Shown here piece by piece: positions 17,329 to 26,208 of a stretch of DNA of 27,220 nucleotides. The translations under genes were made by a program, and so were the position numbers. Positions within the stretch are counted from its first letter, which is position 1. Each line of letters starts with the position of its first letter. The stretch is taken from positions 1-27,220 of the forward strand of contig JAAOZY010000142.1 of assembly GCA_012274205.1 (NCBI GenBank), in the 5' to 3' direction. The stretch is from Betaproteobacteria bacterium. GTDB lineage: Bacteria > Pseudomonadota > Gammaproteobacteria > Burkholderiales > SG8-39. The notes below the pieces were generated by a model. It did no database searches and had not been told where the DNA came from. It worked only from the letters and a program-made list of their open reading frames with translations.

Positions 17329-18204
17329 ATGTCACGCATCGCTGCCGTTTTCATTCTGCTGACCCTGACCGCAACGCTCGGCGGCTGCGACCGGATCAAA
17401 AGCTGGTTCGCCGGCAAGCCCGACATCGCCTTCGCGCCCTACGGCGACGAATACGCCAGCAAGCCCGATTTCGCCCAGGTCGAATATGAATACCCGATTC
17501 CGCTAAAGGAGCTCGTCAAGGTCACGCCCAAATATCTTGCCGGCCTCAATCAGGAACAACTCGACCAGCTCTATGCGCGGCTCGGCTCCGGGCCGATTCC
17601 CGATGGTCCGTTCGACGGCGAAATCGTGTTTCCGCACGGCAGCTCGGGCAAGCTGCGCGCCGCCGAAATCATCGGCGGCCTCAAGGGCCTGGGCGTGAAC
17701 TTCAAGGGCAAGATGCTGGAAACCGCGGGCGAAGCCTTGTGGAAAGGCAAGGTGTTCTACCGCAGCGAAAAAGTCCTGCGCAACCGCATCGAAGACCTCG
17801 CCGTATTGCGGCCGGTCATTGGCCCAGGCGACATTCCAAAAATCGACGTCGACGGCAAGGATGCCTGGTTGCTGTTTCCCGCCAAGCTCTACTGCGGACA
17901 AAGCCTGATCGACTCGCGCCGCGAGTCGATCATCATCGACTACGCCTTCACCGACGACATCCGCGGCTACCGCGAAAAGCCCGATTTCCTCGCCGGGCGG
18001 CGCGGCCTCAAGGTGCGCGACGAAATCCGCATGGTGCGGCCCGGCCTCTATCTCGGCCGCGCCTACATGGATCACGCCTTCATCCTCAACTTCGTGCTCT
18101 ACAGCAAGGACCTCGATCAAGCCGGCCGCGCCGAATTCGAGGCCGGCCAGATCAAGGACGAGTGCTGGAGTGGCACGCAAAAACGGGTGCTGGCGACACG
18201 CTAG
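17329..18204 (+). CDS. Predicted lipoprotein of unknown function
   Basis: Protein of 291 residues with a short signal peptide ending in the lipobox LGGC (Cys20). The +2 residue is Asp, which in enterobacteria keeps lipoproteins in the inner membrane; this contrasts with Ala in the propeller lipoprotein of the same array. The mature part contains segments such as FDGEIVFPHGSSG, WLLFPAKLYCG and DYAFTDDIRGYR but no motif I can name. The frame also opens at ATG 17272, overlapping the membrane-protein stop as ATGA, but ATG 17329 has a strong AGGGAGG 6 nt upstream and places the signal peptide at the N-terminus. It ends 4 bp before the next cytochrome gene. Confidence 0.75.
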   Translation: MSRIAAVFILLTLTATLGGCDRIKSWFAGKPDIAFAPYGDEYASKPDFAQVEYEYPIPLKELVKVTPKYLAGLNQEQLDQLYARLGSGPIPDGPFDGEIVFPHGSSGKLRAAEIIGGLKGLGVNFKGKMLETAGEALWKGKVFYRSEKVLRNRIEDLAVLRPVIGPGDIPKIDVDGKDAWLLFPAKLYCGQSLIDSRRESIIIDYAFTDDIRGYREKPDFLAGRRGLKVRDEIRMVRPGLYLGRAYMDHAFILNFVLYSKDLDQAGRAEFEAGQIKDECWSGTQKRVLATR

Positions 18205-18208
18205 CGCC

Positions 18209-19801
18209 ATGGTTCGCTGGATCAGACTGGGCAGGCTCACCCTCATGTTCGCCGCTGCTTTGTACGCAATGAACCCGGCGCAGGCGCAGGACGATCTGCC
18301 GCCTGTCGGCCATTCGCGCTTCGACCAGCTGATCGGCAACGCCCCGGTGCCCTATCCGTTTTCCCGCCTGGTGAAGACAATCAATGCGCAGATGCAGCCT
18401 GACCGAAGCGGCCTGCCGCCACTGAAGATCACGCTGATTCCCTTGGGCCGCTCGCTGCAGCGCAACGCCGGCGCCCCCGATTTCTTCCGCTTTCCGCGCG
18501 TGGTGGCGGCAGCCGATGGCAACAATGTCGCTGGCATTGAGCCATTGAAGGACAGGCTGTTTCTCGGCTTTCACGAGAAAGGCCAGGTCATCGAAGTCAT
18601 CAGCTACAACGATACGGCGGGCCGCTTCGAATTCCAGGTCGTGCGCGACTATGCGCCCGGCAAAACGCCGCAGGTGTTCTACGCCCGGCGCAGCCTGTGC
18701 CTCGCCTGCCACCAGAACGCCGCGCCGATGTTCGCACGCCCGCTGTGGGACGAGACGCCAGCCAATCCCGAAATTGCGCGGCGCCTGCGGGCAGAGCACC
18801 GCGACTTTTATGGTGTCAAGCTGACCGGCACCGACGTTGCCTATTTCATCGACAGCGCAGCGGATCGCGCCAATCTGTTTTCGGTCTGGCAGACGCTGTG
18901 GCAGCAAGGCTGTGGCGCCGGGGAATCCGGTGAACGCTGCCGCATGGAAGCCTTCGCCGCTGCGCTGGACTACGCCCGCAAGCGCACGCTGCCCGCGCCC
19001 GCCATCCTGACGGCGCTGGATCGCAACTGGACCAGCCGCTGGCCGCATGGCCTGGCCATTCCCAATCCCGACCTGCCCAACCGCGACCCGCTGGCCGCGC
19101 TGGCCGACCCGGCCAGCGACCCCCTGCTGCTGCGGCCACCGCTTGAAACCTGGAAAACGCCAGACAAGACCGCCTTCATCGTCGGGCTGGCCGGGATGCT
19201 CGATGCCAACGTCGCACAGCAGTTGAAACCGGCCGACCTGTCCGCCCCGCTTGAGCGCCTGCGTGCACGCGGTGCCTTTGCCGCGCGCCCGTTCAGCCAC
19301 GATCTGCTCGACGAGCTGCTGGCAGAACTCGGCAAGCCACGCCGGACCCGCCCTGTCAGCCTGCCTCCCGCACGCACGGAGCCGGCGTCCACCCTGCGTG
19401 AAGCCGGCCCGCTCGTCGCGCCTTTCCGTGCAAATTGCGCCAGTTGCCACGACACCACGCTGCCGCACCCACCCAATTTCCTGCACGGCAGTCCGCCCGA
19501 AATCGAAGCCAAGCTCGAGCAGTGCGCGCCACGCATGTTCGTGCGCCTGAGCATGGCCGGCATTCCGGAAGCGGCGCGCAGCAAGCCGCCGATGCCGCCG
19601 GCTGCTGCGCTTGCCAGCCGGGGTATCGACCCCGTGCACTGGGCTGCTTCGCCCGAACTTGCCGTGCTGACACGCCTCGTCACCAGCCGCCTGCGCGGCC
19701 AGGATCCGGCCAGCCTGCTGCGGCAACCCTACGCGCAACTGCCACCCTGCCTGCCGCCGTCCAGCCTGCCCCCATCTAGCTATGCGGAGCGCACACCATG
19801 A
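18209..19801 (+). CDS. Exported protein with two CXXCH haem motifs, distinct from the RoxA-like group
   Basis: Periplasmic c-type cytochrome candidate of 530 residues. A Sec signal peptide (MVRWIRLGRL, then hydrophobic to residue 21) is followed by a likely AQA cleavage site at 26. The first haem motif is CLACH (164-168), followed by QNAAPMFARPLWDE; the second is CASCH (410-414). The IGTDR and LHNxSV motifs of the other three cytochromes are missing, so it belongs to a different family, possibly an electron-transfer partner. MPPAAAL near residue 460 could offer a methionine ligand; this is a guess. ATG 18209 begins 4 bp after the lipoprotein stop, and the 3' end overlaps the next start by 4 bp (ATGA), so translation is probably coupled. 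Confidence 0.75.
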   Translation: MVRWIRLGRLTLMFAAALYAMNPAQAQDDLPPVGHSRFDQLIGNAPVPYPFSRLVKTINAQMQPDRSGLPPLKITLIPLGRSLQRNAGAPDFFRFPRVVAAADGNNVAGIEPLKDRLFLGFHEKGQVIEVISYNDTAGRFEFQVVRDYAPGKTPQVFYARRSLCLACHQNAAPMFARPLWDETPANPEIARRLRAEHRDFYGVKLTGTDVAYFIDSAADRANLFSVWQTLWQQGCGAGESGERCRMEAFAAALDYARKRTLPAPAILTALDRNWTSRWPHGLAIPNPDLPNRDPLAALADPASDPLLLRPPLETWKTPDKTAFIVGLAGMLDANVAQQLKPADLSAPLERLRARGAFAARPFSHDLLDELLAELGKPRRTRPVSLPPARTEPASTLREAGPLVAPFRANCASCHDTTLPHPPNFLHGSPPEIEAKLEQCAPRMFVRLSMAGIPEAARSKPPMPPAAALASRGIDPVHWAASPELAVLTRLVTSRLRGQDPASLLRQPYAQLPPCLPPSSLPPSSYAERTP

Positions 19802-21279
19802 GTACGCCGGAAGCCCGCTGCTCAGGCTGCCGCTTCTTCCTGTGGGCGGTGCTGGTGCTGCTCGCACTCGGCGTGCTGGGCGCCGCGATCCGCTTCCTGC
19901 CCGATCGCCCGGTTACCTATGCCGACCCGGTCGAACACTTCAAATACGGTTCCACCGGCGGCGAGCGCAACATGGGCTTCCCCTACTGGCTATGGCAGGT
20001 GCTGCCCGAGGTCTGCCCCGAAATGCTGCCGGGCAAGGGCTATGCGTCGCTCGGCTTCATTTACGAGCAGGGGCACGACCTGCCGGTGGGCATGTCGAAG
20101 CGCCGGCACATGGGCATCGACCGCGTATTCCTCAATTGCGCGGTCTGCCACACCGCCACCGTGCGCACCGCACCCAATGCCCAGCCGATGCTGGTCGCCG
20201 GCATGCCCGCCAACCAGCTGGATTTGATGGGCTTCCAGAAATTCGTCCAGGCCTGCGTCAACGACCGCCGCTTCACCCCCGCCCAGGTGGTGCCGCGCAT
20301 CGAGGAAAAAGCCGGCGGCCTGAGCCTGCTCGACAAGCAGCTGATCTATCCGCTCGGGATTTATCTGATGCGTGACGGCGTCGCCGGCCTGCTGGGCCGG
20401 CTGCGCTTCATCCATCAGCAGGCCGACTGGGGGCCGGGGCGGGTCGACACCTTCAACTCGGCCAAGGCGATTTTCGGCGCGCCGTTCGAGCAGTTGCCGA
20501 AGGAAGAACTGGTCGGCGTGGCCGACTTCCCGGCGATCTGGAACCAGGGCAAGAAACAGGGCATGCATCTGCACTGGGATGGCAACAACGACCGCGTCGA
20601 GGAACGCAACCTGTCGGCAGCCTTCGGCACCGGCGCCACGCCGAAGCTGATCGATCACGCTGCCATTGCCCGCATCGAGGCGTGGATCGCCACCGCCACC
20701 CCTCCTGCATTCGGCAAGGTCTACCCCATCGATCCGGCGCTCTCCGCACGCGGCGCGCGGATTTATGCGCAGCGTTGTGCCGCCTGCCACGGCAAGAGCG
20801 GCAGCGATTTTTCCGGCGAGTACGTCGGCAAAGTCACCCCGATCAATCAGATCGGCACCGATCGCGGACGGCTCGATTCCTACACGCTGCAGCTCGCGCA
20901 GAACCAGGGCATGCTGTATTCGGCCGACCCCGAATACCGTTTCACTCACTTCCGCAAGACATACGGTTACGCCAACGCGCCGCTCGACGGCATCTGGCTG
21001 CGTGCACCCTACCTGCACAACGGCTCGGTGCCGACGCTGTGGGATCTGCTGCAACCCGCTGCCCAACGCCCCCAATCCTTCTACCGCGGCAACGATCTGT
21101 ACGACCCGCAGCACCTCGGTTTCGTCGCCGACCAGCCCGTCAGCCAGGGCCGTCGCCTATTTGCCTACGACACCGCCATCCCCGGCAACCACAACGCCGG
21201 GCACGAGGGTGCGGCCTACGGTACGACCCTGCCCGACGCCGACAAGTGGGCCTTGCTCGAATATCTGAAGACGTTTTAG
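19798..21279 (+). CDS. Membrane-anchored di-haem cytochrome, RoxA/CcpA-like (paralogue 1)
   Basis: Protein of 493 residues with an uncleaved N-terminal anchor at about 13-33 and the rest in the periplasm. A short cytoplasmic tail has CSGC (8-11). Haem motifs are CAVCH (114-118) and CAACH (327-331), 213 residues apart, near the spacing in RoxA-type di-haem oxygenases. Later come QIGTDRGR and LRAPYLHNGSVPTLWDLL, then a C-terminal YGTTLPDADKWALLEYLKT helix. It is clearly related by eye to the next gene along its whole length. NCBI-style names for this group are di-haem cytochrome c peroxidase; rubber oxygenase relatives share the fold. ATG 19798 overlaps the previous stop by 4 bp. The reaction is not known. 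Confidence 0.78.
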   Translation: MSTPEARCSGCRFFLWAVLVLLALGVLGAAIRFLPDRPVTYADPVEHFKYGSTGGERNMGFPYWLWQVLPEVCPEMLPGKGYASLGFIYEQGHDLPVGMSKRRHMGIDRVFLNCAVCHTATVRTAPNAQPMLVAGMPANQLDLMGFQKFVQACVNDRRFTPAQVVPRIEEKAGGLSLLDKQLIYPLGIYLMRDGVAGLLGRLRFIHQQADWGPGRVDTFNSAKAIFGAPFEQLPKEELVGVADFPAIWNQGKKQGMHLHWDGNNDRVEERNLSAAFGTGATPKLIDHAAIARIEAWIATATPPAFGKVYPIDPALSARGARIYAQRCAACHGKSGSDFSGEYVGKVTPINQIGTDRGRLDSYTLQLAQNQGMLYSADPEYRFTHFRKTYGYANAPLDGIWLRAPYLHNGSVPTLWDLLQPAAQRPQSFYRGNDLYDPQHLGFVADQPVSQGRRLFAYDTAIPGNHNAGHEGAAYGTTLPDADKWALLEYLKTF

Positions 21280-21287
21280 GAGCCGCT

Positions 21288-22748
21288 ATGAAGACGCTGT
21301 GCCACTGTCCGCGCTGGCTGAAAATCGCCGCCCTCATCGTGCTCGTCCTCGGCGCGCTGCTCGCTTACATCGGCTGGGACCGCTTCCTGCGCGATTACGG
21401 CGCGACGCAGTTCGACAACCCGGACGACCGCTTCAAGTACGGCTCGATCGGTGCCGAGAACGACGCCGGCATCCCCTACTGGATTTTCTATGTGCTGCCG
21501 CGCGTGTTTCCCGACAAGCTGCCCAAGCCGGGCATCGGCTACGCCAGCTTCGGCGTGGTGTGGGAACAGGGGCACGAACTGCCGGTGGGGTTTTCCAAAC
21601 GCCGCATCGGCTTTGATCGCGTCGCCAACACCTGCGCCTCCTGCCATGTCGCGAGCTATCGCAGCCAGCCCGACGAAACGCCGACCCTGGTGGTTACCGG
21701 CCCCAACCACACGCTCGACCTCGAAGCATTTTTCCGCTTCCTGGTCGACTGCGCCAAGGACCCGCGCTTCAACGCCGACACCCTGATGGCCGAGATCAAT
21801 CTCTCCGCCAAGCTCGACTTCATCGATCGCCTGGCCTACCGCTATCTCATCATCCCGATCACCAAAAAACGGCTCATCGACCGCGAAGGCCAGTTCAAGT
21901 GGATTTACCGCCACGACTTTCCCGAGTGGGGACGCGGACGCGACGACGCGATGAACCTGACCAAGTACTTCATGATCCGCTGGCCGATGGACGACACCTT
22001 TGGCCCGACCGACATGCCGTCGATCTGGAACCTGAAAAAGTACCAGCCGGAGAAAGGCCAGCGCATGAACTTCGCCGGCGACTCCCACGACCCCTATTCG
22101 GTCGTCATCGATTCGGCGCTTGGGCTGATGGGCGCAGAACCGAAGGACAAGACCGAATTCCTCGGCCAGGTCGACTGGCTGGTCGACTACCTGAAGAACA
22201 AGCCGGCGCCGAAGTATCCCTTCCCCATCGATGCCACCCGCGCCGCGCAGGGCAAAAGCGTGTTCGACACGAACTGCGTTGCCTGCCATGCCAGCGCGCG
22301 CACCGGCACCGTGATTCCATTGAACGAAATCGGCACTGACCGCGGCCGCATCGACACCTGGGGCAAACAGGCGGCGATCGAGGCCAACAAGGTGGTCAGC
22401 GACATGGGCATCCAGCGCACAGGGCTGGTCGAAGCCCCGCTGACCGGGTATGTCGCGCAGTTCCTCGATGGCATCTGGCTGCGCGCGCCCTACCTGCACA
22501 ACGGCTCGGTGCCGACCCTCGCCGATCTGCTGACGCCGCCCGCGCAACGTCCGCAATTATTCTGGCGCGGCTACGACGTGTACGACCCGGTGCACGTCGG
22601 CTTCGTCGTCCAGGGCCCGGCAGCACAACGCGCGGGCACGCCACTCGACACGCGCTTGCGCGGCAACGGCAATGGCGGACATGACTTCGGCACCACCTTG
22701 CCGGCCCAGGACAAGGCCGCATTGCTGGAATACCTGAAAACCCTCTGA
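21288..22748 (+). CDS. Membrane-anchored di-haem cytochrome, RoxA/CcpA-like (paralogue 2)
   Basis: Protein of 486 residues, a tandem paralogue of the preceding gene. The N-terminal anchor spans about 11-29, preceded by CHC (5-7) on the cytoplasmic side. Haem motifs are CASCH (116-120) and CVACH (330-334). Shared landmarks with paralogue 1 include DDRFKYGS near the N-terminus, GYASFGVVWEQGHELPVG, EIGTDRGR, LRAPYLHNGSVPTLADLL and FGTTLPAQDKAALLEYLKT. Differences lie mainly in the inter-haem region, as expected for different substrates or partners. ATG 21288 follows AGGAG, which overlaps the TAG stop of the previous gene. It is the last gene before a 190-bp gap. A heteromeric complex of the two paralogues is plausible but inferred. 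Confidence 0.78.
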   Translation: MKTLCHCPRWLKIAALIVLVLGALLAYIGWDRFLRDYGATQFDNPDDRFKYGSIGAENDAGIPYWIFYVLPRVFPDKLPKPGIGYASFGVVWEQGHELPVGFSKRRIGFDRVANTCASCHVASYRSQPDETPTLVVTGPNHTLDLEAFFRFLVDCAKDPRFNADTLMAEINLSAKLDFIDRLAYRYLIIPITKKRLIDREGQFKWIYRHDFPEWGRGRDDAMNLTKYFMIRWPMDDTFGPTDMPSIWNLKKYQPEKGQRMNFAGDSHDPYSVVIDSALGLMGAEPKDKTEFLGQVDWLVDYLKNKPAPKYPFPIDATRAAQGKSVFDTNCVACHASARTGTVIPLNEIGTDRGRIDTWGKQAAIEANKVVSDMGIQRTGLVEAPLTGYVAQFLDGIWLRAPYLHNGSVPTLADLLTPPAQRPQLFWRGYDVYDPVHVGFVVQGPAAQRAGTPLDTRLRGNGNGGHDFGTTLPAQDKAALLEYLKTL

Positions 22749-22769
22749 TCGTTGGTTCCACATCGCCCA

Positions 22770-22783
22770 ATGTTTCCGAACAT
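22770..22783. promoter_or_regulatory. Inverted repeat after the cytochrome genes
   Basis: ATGTT-TCCG-AACAT is a perfect dyad with 5-bp arms, 22 bp after the stop of the last cytochrome gene. There is no T-run. It may be an operator or chance. Confidence 0.25.
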
Positions 22784-22849
22784 GCGCGTCGAATTCAGCG
22801 CAAACCAGATGGCTTGGTCAATTCGCCCAAGCCAGCAAGCGGCCGCACA

Positions 22850-22864
22850 GTCGTCTATAACGAC
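22850..22864. promoter_or_regulatory. Dyad centred on a TATAAC -10-like hexamer
   Basis: GTCGT-CTATA-ACGAC has perfect 5-bp arms and contains TATAAC (22856-22861), which could be a -10 for the DUF6603 gene. No good -35 is seen at the right distance, so this is tentative. Confidence 0.3.
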
Positions 22865-22885
22865 GCGGCACATTCATCAACGTTG

Positions 22886-22914
22886 CACGGGCATATGCCA
22901 CACCAGCGCCCGTG
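22886..22914 (+). promoter_or_regulatory. Hairpin just upstream of the DUF6603 gene
   Basis: CACGGGC (22886-22892) pairs perfectly with GCCCGTG (22908-22914) around a 15-nt loop. The 10-bp palindrome GGCATATGCC (22890-22899) overlaps the left arm. The hairpin ends 9 nt before the AAGGGAG ribosome site (22924-22930). It lacks a T-tract, so regulation or mRNA processing is more likely than termination. Confidence 0.4.
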
Positions 22915-22938
22915 ACAACCGGCAAGGGAGATAGACGC

Positions 22939-25900
22939 ATGGCACAGCCAGATGCGGTATTTCAGAAATGCTACGGCTGGTTCCGCGATGCAGTTGGTCA
23001 GGCGGTCTCCGCTCTGCCCGCCGCGCAACGGGCCGATGCCGAAAAACTCATCTGGCAGATGGTGGGGCTGGTCAATTTCAATCAGCCCCTGCCCGCCAAC
23101 CCGGACATCAATGACTTCTCCGACACCGGCGCAGCGGCCGAATCGCTGGCGCTGGCGGCGCAGATCGTGGCCGAAACGCTGGCGGCGCTCGATAACATCA
23201 AGCAAGGCGTGGACACGATCCATGGCGGCAATCCGGCGGCGGCGCTGGGCATCATTGCGCCGATCTTGCGCCAGCTTGACCAATTGCGCAGCGCCGCGGG
23301 CGGGCGTTATCCGAGCGCGTTCAGTCTCGGCAAAATCCTGATCACGCTGAGCGGCGATGCGGCGGCGGCCGACGCCGCCGGGCAACGCGCGCAAAAACTC
23401 GCCACCCTGCTCGGTGCGGGTGCGGCCCAGAACCACGATACGCAGACCGTACTCGGACTGGTCACGCTGCTGGGCGGCGGCATGCTCGACCGCAGTTTCA
23501 CCGCGCCCAGCGGTGGCGCGCCCAGCCTCGGTTTTCCACCGCAGGGGCTGCCTGCGCTGCCGCCCCTGCCCACGCTCGTCCTGCCCGTGTTGCCCGGCCT
23601 CGGCGGCACGCTCGAATTCAGCAGCGCCGCGCCAGTCGGCATCAAGGCTGCGCTGAACCTGAACATCAATCCGGCAGCCAGTGTCGGCGGTTTCAAGATG
23701 AGCCTCACATCCACCAACAATGTCAGCGTGTTCGTGCCGGTTCTGCCGCCGGGCCAGGTGCAGGTCAGCGGCGATTTCGACTTCAATCTGAGGCTGTCGC
23801 ATGTCGAGCCCAACGGCGCGCTGGTGATCGGCAGCGATGAGTTGGGCGCGAAACTCAGCATCGGCGAACTCGGCATGGCGCTGACGCTGAGCAACGCCGC
23901 GCCCGCCATCAGCGTGTTCGCGCGCCAGGGCAAGGCCACGCTGAAGCCAAAGGACGGTTTTCTCAAGCTGATCCTGGGCGAGGGTATCGCGCTGGATTTC
24001 GCGGTCGAGGCCGAGGCCGACAAATTCGGCAAGCTGCGCCTGAAAAACGGTAGCGGCCTCAAAGCCAGCCTGCCCGTGCCGACGCTGCCGACCGGGCCGT
24101 TCCAGTTGCAGCTTATCAATTTCGGCATCACGCCCGACAACGGCAGCTTTCTGAAGCTGCAAATCGAGCTGTCGGCGTCGTTCGGCGTGGCGCTCGGCCC
24201 GTTCCAGGCGTCGATTGACCGGCTCGGCGTGCTGCTCGATGTGGACGCCAGCGCCCCCAGTCTGGGATTCGAATTCAAGCCGCCCAACGGCGTCGGTCTC
24301 TCCCTCGACGCGGGCATTGTCAAGGGCGGCGGTTATCTGTTCTTCGACCCCGCCAGCGGCGAATACGGCGGCGCGCTGGAACTGAAACTGATGGCCATCG
24401 GCGTCAAGGCCATCGCCCTCATCAGCACCAAGACGCCCGCGGGCTATTCGTTGCTGCTGCTGATCTACGGCCAGTTTCCGGCGATCCAGCTGTCGTTCGG
24501 TTTTACGCTCACAGGAATAGGCGGGCTGATCGGGGTGCAGCACACCGCCAGTCCGACTGCGCTGTCGCAAGGCATATCGAATGGCGCGCTCGACGCAGTG
24601 CTGTTCCCGGCCAACCCGGTCGGCGATGCGCCGAAAATCATCAACACCCTGCGCACGCTGTTTCCGGTCAAGGCGGGCGGCTTCGTCATCGGCCCGATGC
24701 TGGAGCTGGGCTGGAGCACGCCCAGCCTGGTGACGGTGCGCCTCGGCCTCCTGATCGAAGCCAACCAGTTCGTCATCCTCGGTCAGGCCATCGTACAGCT
24801 GCCGCCACTGGTCAGCGCCGATCTGGCGCTGCTCTATCTGCGGCTGGATTTCGTCGGCTCGGTGGTATTCGACCCGCTGCGCATCGCATTTGACGCCAAG
24901 CTGGTGAATTCGCGCGTCGCCTTCATCTCGATCACCGGCCAGTTCGCGTTCCGCGCCGAGTTCGGCAGCCATCCGACCTTCCTCATCAGCGCGGGCGGCT
25001 TCCACCCGGCGTTCAAGGAAATCCCTTCCGACATTCCGATGCCGTTCGAGCGCGTTGGTGCCAGCTTCGACATCGGCTTCGTCGGCATCTCGTACAAGGG
25101 CTATTTCGCCATCACCTCGGCCACCGTGCAGGCCGGTTCCGAAGTGCGCGCCTGGGCCGACATCGGCATCGCCAGCATCGAAGGCGGCTTCGGCTTTGAC
25201 GCCATCTGCTATCTGCAGCCGAAGTTCTATTTCCAGATTGACCTGTACGCCTATCTGGTGGTGCAGGTGTTCGGCCTCGATTTCGCCTCGATCCGCCTCA
25301 GCGGCCAGCTCGCCGGGCCCGGACGCTGGCACATCGCCGGGCGCGCCGAGGTCGAAACGCCGTGGCCGCTGCCGGATTTTTCCATCAACATCGACCAGGC
25401 CTGGGGCACCGACCGCGATACTCCGGCGATCACGGTAAAAATCGCCGACAAGCTGACAGAGGAAATCAACAACATCGCCAACTGGAGCGCGCAACTGCCG
25501 GCCAGCGGCGAGGCCTTCCTCACGCTGACCGACGTCAAGGCCGACGGTGCGCTGCTCGCGCATCCGCTCGGCAGCCTGGCATTCCAGCAAAAACTGGTGC
25601 CGCTGGAGCTGCGCATGAGCAAGGCCAGCGGCAGCCTGATCGACGGCGCCAATGAATTCCGCGACGCGGCGCTGCAACTGGTGCAGGGTGCAGCCGCCCC
25701 GGCCAAGAAGGCGTCCACATTGCGCCGCGACTACTTCGCCGCCGCGCAATTCCTCGACATGTCGCAGGACGAGCGCCTGTCCAAACCCTCGTTCGAAGCC
25801 TATCCGGCCGGCTACGAACTGCGCGACGACGGCTACGAAATCGAAACCGTCGTCGAAGTGGCGATGGGTTATGAAGAAGCCGATCTGGGCGCACCCGAAC

Positions 25901-26208
25901 CGGTGCCGCGCCACCAGCGCCTGCTGAGCGACGTGGCATTCTTCGACAAAAACCACGGCGCCCTGATGCAGTTTGGTTCCGCCGGGCTGTCCGGCCTGCG
26001 CGACAAGGCGCGCCTGCAACCGGCGCAGAACACCGCGCTCAAGATCAATCCGCCGCCACAGGTCGTGGCGATCAAAGCCAGCCTCAACGCGGCGCCCGCC
26101 ATGGCGCTGCAAACCAGCGTGTGGCAGGCCGAGCAGGTACGCCGCTACACCCCCGACCGCAATCCGGCGCGCACGCAGGTGGCCGAGTTATCGGAGTTGA
26201 CAGTATGA
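22939..26208 (+). CDS. Large DUF6603-domain protein
   Basis: Protein of 1089 residues. Residues about 1-180 are Ala-rich and helical; about 230-420 already show amphipathic beta repeats; about 420-830 match from memory the DUF6603 family of bacteria and fungi, with PPNGVGLSLDAGIVKGGGYL, FGFTLTGIGGLIGV, LDAVLFPANPV, FVIGPMLELGW, ISAGGFHPAF, YFAITSATVQ and GPGRWHIAGRAEVE. The C-terminus is more helical and charged. Alternating hydrophobic and polar residues over hundreds of positions suggest a long beta groove or superhelix able to hold lipid or polymer; that is inference. No signal peptide or lipobox. ATG 22939 is chosen because AAGGGAG lies 8 nt upstream; the frame opens further at GTG 22912. 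It overlaps the next gene by 4 bp. The family has no assigned function. Confidence 0.75.
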   Translation: MAQPDAVFQKCYGWFRDAVGQAVSALPAAQRADAEKLIWQMVGLVNFNQPLPANPDINDFSDTGAAAESLALAAQIVAETLAALDNIKQGVDTIHGGNPAAALGIIAPILRQLDQLRSAAGGRYPSAFSLGKILITLSGDAAAADAAGQRAQKLATLLGAGAAQNHDTQTVLGLVTLLGGGMLDRSFTAPSGGAPSLGFPPQGLPALPPLPTLVLPVLPGLGGTLEFSSAAPVGIKAALNLNINPAASVGGFKMSLTSTNNVSVFVPVLPPGQVQVSGDFDFNLRLSHVEPNGALVIGSDELGAKLSIGELGMALTLSNAAPAISVFARQGKATLKPKDGFLKLILGEGIALDFAVEAEADKFGKLRLKNGSGLKASLPVPTLPTGPFQLQLINFGITPDNGSFLKLQIELSASFGVALGPFQASIDRLGVLLDVDASAPSLGFEFKPPNGVGLSLDAGIVKGGGYLFFDPASGEYGGALELKLMAIGVKAIALISTKTPAGYSLLLLIYGQFPAIQLSFGFTLTGIGGLIGVQHTASPTALSQGISNGALDAVLFPANPVGDAPKIINTLRTLFPVKAGGFVIGPMLELGWSTPSLVTVRLGLLIEANQFVILGQAIVQLPPLVSADLALLYLRLDFVGSVVFDPLRIAFDAKLVNSRVAFISITGQFAFRAEFGSHPTFLISAGGFHPAFKEIPSDIPMPFERVGASFDIGFVGISYKGYFAITSATVQAGSEVRAWADIGIASIEGGFGFDAICYLQPKFYFQIDLYAYLVVQVFGLDFASIRLSGQLAGPGRWHIAGRAEVETPWPLPDFSINIDQAWGTDRDTPAITVKIADKLTEEINNIANWSAQLPASGEAFLTLTDVKADGALLAHPLGSLAFQQKLVPLELRMSKASGSLIDGANEFRDAALQLVQGAAAPAKKASTLRRDYFAAAQFLDMSQDERLSKPSFEAYPAGYELRDDGYEIETVVEVAMGYEEADLGAPEPVPRHQRLLSDVAFFDKNHGALMQFGSAGLSGLRDKARLQPAQNTALKINPPPQVVAIKASLNAAPAMALQTSVWQAEQVRRYTPDRNPARTQVAELSELTV

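Noticed and set aside
22752..22934. 60-codon frame in the gap before the DUF6603 gene
   Set aside because: No ribosome site, no motif (its ICHTSARD is not a CXXCH), and it overlaps the dyads and the next ribosome site.
22855..26112. 1085-codon open frame antisense to the DUF6603 gene
   Set aside because: It mirrors the codon positions of the GC-rich sense gene, is rich in Arg/Gln/Gly and His without any motif, and the sense frame has a ribosome site and family match.
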